Source: CAVQEK01 sp964596645 (GTDB taxonomy: Bacteria; Bacteroidota; Bacteroidia; Cytophagales; Cyclobacteriaceae). From it: DNA of 64,000 nucleotides. Within the stretch, counting starts at the first letter, position 1; each line of letters starts with the position of its first letter. The stretch spans positions 60,815-124,814 of the forward strand of contig CAZQVB010000011.1 in NCBI GenBank assembly GCA_964596645.1, given 5' to 3'. The notes under the pieces were generated by a model. That model searched no databases and was not told the origin of the DNA. It saw only the letters and a program-made list of their open reading frames with translations. The position numbers and the translations under genes are program-made. This document shows, in pieces, positions 58,856 to 64,000 of this stretch.

Positions 58856-59191
58856 TTACATGGTATTGCAGGGTGGATGGTATTGATTTAAAAGATCATC
58901 TTCTATTTTTTCTCTTGTCTCAGTGCGCTCTTCCCAGTACACGCACAAGCAGTTGGCCCCTTCTTTTTCAAAACAGTCTTTCAGATCGTGGTGCTCAAAT
59001 TCTTCTTGAAGATTCTGAGAAGAACCGATGTATATCAAATCGTGATCAACGGAGGTGTCCGCCTTTACGGTGCGTCGGGTGACCACATATACTGCCTCTT
59101 TGCCTTTTTGCGCACGCAGAAGCGGATATACATTGAAAGTGTAGCGATGTCCTGAAATTCCGGTGAAATCTAAGGTTCCTATCTTTGACAT
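58856..59191 (-). CDS. Small GIY-YIG-like protein
   Basis: About 111 residues starting at MSKIGTLDFTGISGHRYTFN. An open start 60 bases upstream adds sequence without family similarity. EAVYVVTRR followed by HDLIYIGSSQNLQEEFEHHD recalls the GIY...YIG core of UvrC/homing endonuclease nucleases, and the end LLNQYHPPCN fits the usual C-terminal part. However, the catalytic Arg normally found in the NL(R).R segment is replaced (QEEF). It may bind DNA or RNA without cutting, or use another residue. Function unknown. Confidence 0.6.
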   Translation of the reverse strand: MSKIGTLDFTGISGHRYTFNVYPLLRAQKGKEAVYVVTRRTVKADTSVDHDLIYIGSSQNLQEEFEHHDLKDCFEKEGANCLCVYWEERTETREKIEDDLLNQYHPPCNTM

Positions 59192-59513
59192 ATGACGACT
59201 TATTTGAAGGTTTGAAAATGTGATATGCCCACCAATATGCCTTTTAAGCACGGCGGGCGTTGGATTTTAATTTAAAACATATTTCTATTTTTTGTTCTTT
59301 GCCATGGTATTTTTTGCGCTTTTACTGCTATCGGGCCCGGGTGGAAACTATCCAGTGAACGTAGCGGGAAATGCTGCCGGCACATGAACATTCTTCTCTT
59401 TGTGCAACAACCCAAATTTTTTGGCCACTTTTAAGAGTATCATTTCCAGATCGAAAGGATCAATGTTTTAAATCTTTTCAAGAGCTTTACGAATGACTTA
59501 AAACCCACACATT

Positions 59514-60557
59514 ATGATGAAAATAGTAAAAGCTGTCATTCTGCTGATGGCGTGCTCGGCATATGCACACACCATCAAAAGTCAGCCATCCATTTCCGGC
59601 CAGGCCTTAGAAGCCGTCCGTGCACTGACGGCCACGCTTACAGAGGAGGAAAAGAAAGAGGTTTTTTACGACTTCCAGCACCAGGGGCGTACGGAATGGA
59701 CTTACCTGCCCGTACAGCGCAAAGGGCTTATGTTTCGCAATATGTCGCCCCGGCAGCGCGAGCAGGTGAAGGACTTACTCCAAGTGGTGCTGAGCGCTCA
59801 GGGGTTGCAGAAGTTGCAGGATATCATGGCCCTGGAGGCCGTGCTAAAAAGGCTTGAAAACCGGGATGCCGGCGACGACTATCGCGATCCGGAGCGCTAC
59901 TACCTATCCATTTTTGGCAATCCTTCGGCGGAAGAGCCCTGGTTTTTCCGGTTCGAAGGGCACCATATATCCATCAACGTGACGGTGACCAGCGACCAGG
60001 TTTCGGTGCTTCCCAACTTTTTTGGCGCCAATCCGGCTGTGGTGCCTTCCGGCGAAAAGAAGGGCCTTCAGGTATTGCGTGAAGAAGAGGAAATGGCACG
60101 TACGCTGCTGGCTGCTTTGGATGAGGAACAAGCCCGCACCGCAATTATTTCAGACCATGCCCCCGACGACATCGTGACGCGCACAGAATCGAAAATTACC
60201 CTTCAAGATGCAGAAGGCATAAGCATGAGCGCTTTGCGAAAAGGACAACAGGAGTTGCTGCAGCGCCTCATCCATCTTTACCTCGAGCGTATGGATGCGT
60301 CTATAGCTGAGCCGCGGAAGAAAGAGCTGCAGGAGGCTGGTTGGGAAAATATCCATTTTGCCTGGGCAGGTAGCACCGAAAAGGGTAAGCGGCATTATTA
60401 TAAAATACAAGGCCCCACCATGCTCATAGAGTATGACAACACGCAGAACGACGCCAACCATGTACACACGGTCTGGCGTGATGCACACAACGATTTCGGC
60501 TACGACATACTGTCTGATCATTACAAAAACCACCAGCACGACGGCCATGGCCATTAG
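59514..60557 (+). CDS. DUF3500 secreted protein
   Basis: A 347-residue protein with a signal peptide (MMKIVKAVILLMACSAYAHT region). The start may be this ATG or the next codon. It has the DUF3500 pattern: FDFQHQGRTEWTYLP-like, PWFFRFEGHHISINVTV, VLPNFFGANPAVVPSGEKKG and IEYDNTQNDANHVHTVWRD, with a His-rich tail (HYKNHQHDGHGH). The conserved His/Asp/Asn residues suggest metal binding, but no reaction is known for the family. It is followed by a PhoD gene after 135 bases on the same strand. Confidence 0.82.
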   Translation: MMKIVKAVILLMACSAYAHTIKSQPSISGQALEAVRALTATLTEEEKKEVFYDFQHQGRTEWTYLPVQRKGLMFRNMSPRQREQVKDLLQVVLSAQGLQKLQDIMALEAVLKRLENRDAGDDYRDPERYYLSIFGNPSAEEPWFFRFEGHHISINVTVTSDQVSVLPNFFGANPAVVPSGEKKGLQVLREEEEMARTLLAALDEEQARTAIISDHAPDDIVTRTESKITLQDAEGISMSALRKGQQELLQRLIHLYLERMDASIAEPRKKELQEAGWENIHFAWAGSTEKGKRHYYKIQGPTMLIEYDNTQNDANHVHTVWRDAHNDFGYDILSDHYKNHQHDGHGH

Positions 60558-60692
60558 CGCTATCTATGCGTGGCCTAGTGTCTGTTTTTTGTCTATAAAA
60601 GCAACAACCAATTTGCCCTGATACTTGGACACAGTCGATCGCGAGCATTTTCAAATGAGCAGTATACTTTTTTGATGTAAACCCTTTTTGTT

Positions 60693-62240
60693 ATGAACAC
60701 CACAAGTTTTCCTTTTTTAAGATTTACCTCAGTGGCTATTTTTCTCGCGCTACTGGCGTGTCGACCAGAGCAGCCCGCAGAGAATCATCAAACGATCTTT
60801 CTGGCACAGGGCATTATGGCCGGGGAGGTCAGTGCTGCGTCGGCGATTGTGCAAGCCCGCCTCACCGCCAGCGACACCGTGTTGCACGGCGACGTGCCAG
60901 GCAGCAAAGGGCGAGGCAGGTTCATTTACGCCACATCTTCCGATTTTGCCGATGCAAAAATGACCGAGTGGTTGCAGGCGCAGCCCAATAGCGATTTCAT
61001 TCTGAAAGCGATGTTGCAGCAGCTCAGCCCCGGCACGCAGTACTATTACCGGCTGGAGTATGGCACCGATCAGGAGGAAGACATGCATCTGAGCCAGACC
61101 TGCACATTTAACACTTTGCCTGGCGCCGACCGGTCAGATACGGTAGAGTTTGCTTTGGTCTCTTGTCTCAACTACTACCATTTTCACTTTGGCAATTACG
61201 ATTCGGCAGATGCCTACCGCGGCCCCGACAAAGCGCTGGGCTACCCCGGCCTGGTTGCCATAGCAGAGCGCCAGCCCGACTTCCTGGTAGCCACCGGCGA
61301 CAATGTATATTTCGACCATCCGGCGGCCCAGGGTATAGCACGTGCAAAGAAAGCCGGGAAAAACCCGCTGCCCGGTCTCTTCGACGGGCAGGAGGTGACC
61401 ACCGAAGAAGGCATGCGGCGCAAATACCACTTGCAGTTTGTACAGCCCAGGTTCGTAGACTTGCTGTGCAAGGTGCCCGTGTATTGGATGAAAGATGACC
61501 ACGACTACAGGGTCAACGATGCCGATCCTTCCTCCGATTTTCCCATAAGCCATGAGCTGGGCATAAAAAACTTCCGTGAGCAACTGCCGGTAGTGCCACC
61601 CGACGTAGATAGTGCCAAAACGTATCGCACGCACAAAGTGAGCGAAGATTTGCAGATATGGATGGTAGAAGGACGCGACTATCGCAGCCCGAATGACATG
61701 CCGCCAGGTCCGGACAAGTCGCTGTGGGGTGCAGAGCAGCGCGAGTGGCTCCAAAATAGCCTGCTGGCCAGCGATGCCACCTTCAAAATATTGATAACCC
61801 CTACACCTATGATCGGCCCCGACGATGCATACAAAAAAGACAACCATACCAATCCCGATGGCTTTCGCGATGAGGGGGAGGCGTTTTTTCTATGGCTGAA
61901 GGAGCACAATTTCCATGAAAAGAATTTCTTCATCGTATGTGGCGACAGGCATTGGCAGTACCACGCGGTGCATCCCAGTGGCATTGAAGAATTTTCTACC
62001 GGTACGTTGGTAGACCAGAATGCCCGTACAGGGCGCTTGCCGGGCGATCCGGAGAGCACCGATCCTGATGGACGAATCACCCAGTATTTTGTACAAGATG
62101 AGCCGGCAGAAGTCACCGGAGGTTTTTTAATGATCAGCGTAGTGCCGCTGGCTGATGAGGGTGCTCGTGCTGAGTTTGTTTTTTATGATGACCAGGGCGT
62201 GGAATTGTATAAAACCATCAAGCAATCCTCAGCAAACTAA
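60693..62240 (+). CDS. PhoD-family metallophosphatase lipoprotein
   Basis: A 515-residue lipoprotein (lipobox LALLAC, Cys23). An N-terminal fibronectin-like PhoD domain (about 45-150; IVQARLTASD, LSPGTQYYYRLEYG) precedes the phosphatase domain: LVATGDNVYFDHP near 200, WMKDDHDYRVND near 266, LITPTPMIGPDD near 367 and VCGDRHWQYHAV near 413, which hold two metal ions. PhoD enzymes cleave phospho-mono- and diesters. It lies 6 bases before the DUF89 gene and surely shares its transcript. Confidence 0.9.
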   Translation: MNTTSFPFLRFTSVAIFLALLACRPEQPAENHQTIFLAQGIMAGEVSAASAIVQARLTASDTVLHGDVPGSKGRGRFIYATSSDFADAKMTEWLQAQPNSDFILKAMLQQLSPGTQYYYRLEYGTDQEEDMHLSQTCTFNTLPGADRSDTVEFALVSCLNYYHFHFGNYDSADAYRGPDKALGYPGLVAIAERQPDFLVATGDNVYFDHPAAQGIARAKKAGKNPLPGLFDGQEVTTEEGMRRKYHLQFVQPRFVDLLCKVPVYWMKDDHDYRVNDADPSSDFPISHELGIKNFREQLPVVPPDVDSAKTYRTHKVSEDLQIWMVEGRDYRSPNDMPPGPDKSLWGAEQREWLQNSLLASDATFKILITPTPMIGPDDAYKKDNHTNPDGFRDEGEAFFLWLKEHNFHEKNFFIVCGDRHWQYHAVHPSGIEEFSTGTLVDQNARTGRLPGDPESTDPDGRITQYFVQDEPAEVTGGFLMISVVPLADEGARAEFVFYDDQGVELYKTIKQSSAN

Positions 62241-62246
62241 AAAGCA

Positions 62247-63413
62247 ATGTTGTACAAATTGCAGCAATTTGCCCCGATCACGGGGGCCGACGCCCGGTCT
62301 TTTGCGCATTTCACCATCAAAAACAGACTTCCTGAAATACTGCGAAAGGTGCGTGGAGAAAATGATCTGGATACTGACGGGCGCGCCGGTATAGCCAAGC
62401 TGGAAAACGACCTGCTCAGGGGCACCCTCTATCGCTTTGCCACAGGCCAGCCCGATGACGACCGATGGGATGCCTGGGTGCTGCCGCACGAAGGTTGTAC
62501 CTTCTTTGAGGCTCCATTTTATTTTGTGGAGGCCTACTTTTACCGCAGGGTGGCGGCAGCCGTCTCCTACTTTTCTGCTGAGACTGCACCCAAGCGCGAT
62601 CCATTTTTGTACACAAAGCTCAGCGACATACGCAAAAATCACGATTTCTTCTCAGAGCAGATGGCGCACCTCGCAAGCAGCAGCCAAAGGGAAATCGATA
62701 ATTTCTTGCTAAACAGCCTTTGGGGCAATCGCGCCGACCTAAGCCAATTGCCAGCTTCAGCACGCAACGAAAGCCCATTAACGCACAAGGCACTATTGGT
62801 GAATGATGCACCGGAAGCTTCCGGGCTCATCCAGCAGGCAGGCATCATCGACATGGTGCTCGACAATGCCGGTGTGGAACTTTTTACTGACCTGCTGCTA
62901 TGCCATCATCTGCTGAGGCAAGGCAGTGCACGGCGTATTCGCTTGCACGTAAAGCCATACCCAACTTTCGTGTCGGATGCGGTAGAGCACGATGTGCACC
63001 TGCTGCTGCAAGTACTTGTAGAGAACCACGATGGAGCCGTGCGCGATTGGGCGGCATCTGTACAAAAGATGGTGCACGAGGGCGCCGTACAAATTGTGAG
63101 CAGTGCCATCTGGAATTGGCCGCTGCACTTCTATGCCCTCACAGCCGAAATGAACACCCTGATGCCAGACAGCGATTTCATCATTTTCAAGGGCGATGCC
63201 AACTACCGCAGGTTGCTCGGCGACCGGCAAGTGCCGATGGATGCGCAGGCGAAGGCATTGATCAACTATCTGCCCGTGCCCGCACTGGCGCTGCGCACAT
63301 TGAAGTCGGAAATAGCCTGTGGCCTGAGCGAGGATCTGGTGATGCAGTTGCACAGTCAGCAACCCGAATGGATGACCAACGGACGGTTTGGGATGATGCA
63401 AATGGTCAACTGA
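62247..63413 (+). CDS. DUF89 (ARMT1-like) metal-dependent phosphatase
   Basis: A 388-residue protein of the DUF89 damage-control phosphatase family. It carries LVNDAPEASGLIQQ, the hallmark VLDNAGVELFTDLLLCHHLL (metal-binding Asp and Asn), KPYPTFVSDAVEHDV, FIIFKGDANYRRLLGDR and ALRTLKSEIACGL. Family members hydrolyse side-product phosphosugars or related phosphates and need a divalent metal. They often sit near sugar kinases, and here a PfkB kinase converges on it with an 8-base overlap. It is co-transcribed with PhoD. Its substrate is unknown. Confidence 0.88.
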   Translation: MLYKLQQFAPITGADARSFAHFTIKNRLPEILRKVRGENDLDTDGRAGIAKLENDLLRGTLYRFATGQPDDDRWDAWVLPHEGCTFFEAPFYFVEAYFYRRVAAAVSYFSAETAPKRDPFLYTKLSDIRKNHDFFSEQMAHLASSSQREIDNFLLNSLWGNRADLSQLPASARNESPLTHKALLVNDAPEASGLIQQAGIIDMVLDNAGVELFTDLLLCHHLLRQGSARRIRLHVKPYPTFVSDAVEHDVHLLLQVLVENHDGAVRDWAASVQKMVHEGAVQIVSSAIWNWPLHFYALTAEMNTLMPDSDFIIFKGDANYRRLLGDRQVPMDAQAKALINYLPVPALALRTLKSEIACGLSEDLVMQLHSQQPEWMTNGRFGMMQMVN

Positions 63414-64000
63414 TGCGGCCATGGCGCATGAATCCCCTGGCGCCATGATGGCGACAGGATTCGGCGGCGATTTTGGAAGCCTCGGTCAGGGCATGCGGAA
63501 AGCTTAAATTTTGAGAGAAAAAGTGGCAAAACGCCCCGTGAAACACATCGCCGGCACCCAAGGTGTCGGCCACATCTACTTGCGGTACCGCCAGTTCTTT
63601 GGTCTCACCGGCGCAGTGATATAGTATCGGAGAGGCGCCTCTGGTGATGGCCACGTGCTCCACACCGGCATCGCGCAGGTAGGCTATGGTGTCGATGTTT
63701 GTTTCTACCCCGGGTATATGAAAATGCTCTGAACAAATAGCCACATCCACCCATGGCAAAAGCGCCACCGTGGTGTCTTTCCAGCTTCCGCCATCGAACA
63801 CCACCGGAATGTTCTTTTGCTTCGCTGCACGAACAAGCGGCATGGCTACGTCAGGATGAAATCCGTCGACAAGGATCATGGACGCGGTGTTCACCAGACT
63901 TGCCAGATGATCACCGCCAAAGACGAAAGGTGCCGGGAAATAGGAGAAAATAGTGCGAAGGCCATTTTGCGTGTTGCTGATGACGGATGCAAAGGTAGGC
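63406..64000 (-). CDS. PfkB-family sugar kinase (5' end outside window)
   Basis: The minus-strand frame is open to the window edge, and family-like residues (NTQNGLRTIFSYFPAP, FVFGGDHLASLV) continue beyond the internal GTG at 63894, so the gene starts outside. Visible: the ILVDGFHPD...VVFDGGSWKD segment and the C-terminal VADTLGAGDVFHGAF, whose Asp is the catalytic base, with GAGD as the anion hole of ribokinase-like enzymes. It phosphorylates a sugar or nucleoside, identity unknown. The 3' end overlaps the DUF89 gene by 8 bases. Confidence 0.85.
   Translation of the reverse strand, partial: PTFASVISNTQNGLRTIFSYFPAPFVFGGDHLASLVNTASMILVDGFHPDVAMPLVRAAKQKNIPVVFDGGSWKDTTVALLPWVDVAICSEHFHIPGVETNIDTIAYLRDAGVEHVAITRGASPILYHCAGETKELAVPQVDVADTLGAGDVFHGAFCHFFSQNLSFPHALTEASKIAAESCRHHGARGFMRHGRIS

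Noticed and set aside
1..64000. CRISPR array, rRNA operon, insertion sequences
   Set aside because: No regularly spaced repeats, rRNA sequence, transposase motif or terminal inverted repeats were seen by eye.

Overview
The window looks like a chromosomal contig from a member of the Bacteroidota, most likely a Cytophagales-type environmental bacterium of roughly balanced base composition. The evidence is a SusC/SusD pair with FecR, a type IX secretion (T9SS) cargo with the gliding-type (type B) C-terminal domain, a PorE-like TPR/PD40/OmpA protein, a triple-Y sensor-regulator, Bacteroidota-type promoters (TTTG ... TAnnTTTG) and a Bacteroidota-style miaB / sigma-54 activator / lptE / TPR / secG / groES-groEL neighbourhood. 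Four runs of N (17033-17042, 23973-23982, 25280-25289, 39756-39775) show that it is a draft assembly. Three of them cut genes.

Layout. 1-9.1 kb: a sensor-regulator open at its 5' end, an outer-membrane barrel, a PorE-like protein, two convergent short-chain dehydrogenases and a histidine phosphatase. 9.1-10.9 kb: an AT-rich scar of toxin-antitoxin genes, with a DUF6922-type gene, an AbiEii-family toxin broken by two stop codons, and a broken DUF433-type antitoxin on the other strand. 10.9-15 kb: a conserved unknown enzyme-like protein, rfbD and an NAD(P)-binding protein. 15.2-21.4 kb: FecR-SusC-SusD, ending in a strong terminator. 21.6-28.4 kb: an AsmA-like DUF748 protein, a BASS transporter, a DUF456 membrane protein, a GT-C glycosyltransferase and a transglutaminase-like protein. 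28.4-34.2 kb: a large T9SS cargo and a WG-repeat protein. 34.2-40.2 kb: a radical SAM protein, a TANGO2-like NRDE protein, a SerB-SerA fusion and the gmd-fcl operon for GDP-L-fucose.

40.6-49.7 kb: leftward housekeeping genes, groEL-groES and the tightly packed miaB-activator-lptE-TPR-secG run, with pabB beyond. One rightward gene of unknown function lies between secG and groES. 49.9-53 kb: gamma-carbonic anhydrase and ribosomal protein S1. 53.1-55.8 kb: tRNA-Cys, a truncated tyrosine integrase and an intact AbiE type IV toxin-antitoxin pair, followed by tRNA-Pro and tRNA-Ser. This arrangement fits a decayed element integrated at a tRNA gene. 55.9-64 kb: a DEAD-box helicase, a TIM-barrel sugar isomerase-like protein, small secreted proteins, a GIY-YIG-like protein, DUF3500, PhoD, a DUF89 phosphatase and a PfkB kinase that runs off the window.

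The most informative observations are the contrast between a dead and a live AbiE-type module, the tRNA-Cys/integrase scar, the serine-biosynthesis fusion, candidate regulatory palindromes upstream of groES and gmd, and a candidate leaderless promoter for the NRDE gene. I did not find a clearly new multi-gene system. The nearest candidates are the AT-rich scar, the conserved DUF6909-like gene, and the sigma-54 activator embedded among envelope-biogenesis genes.
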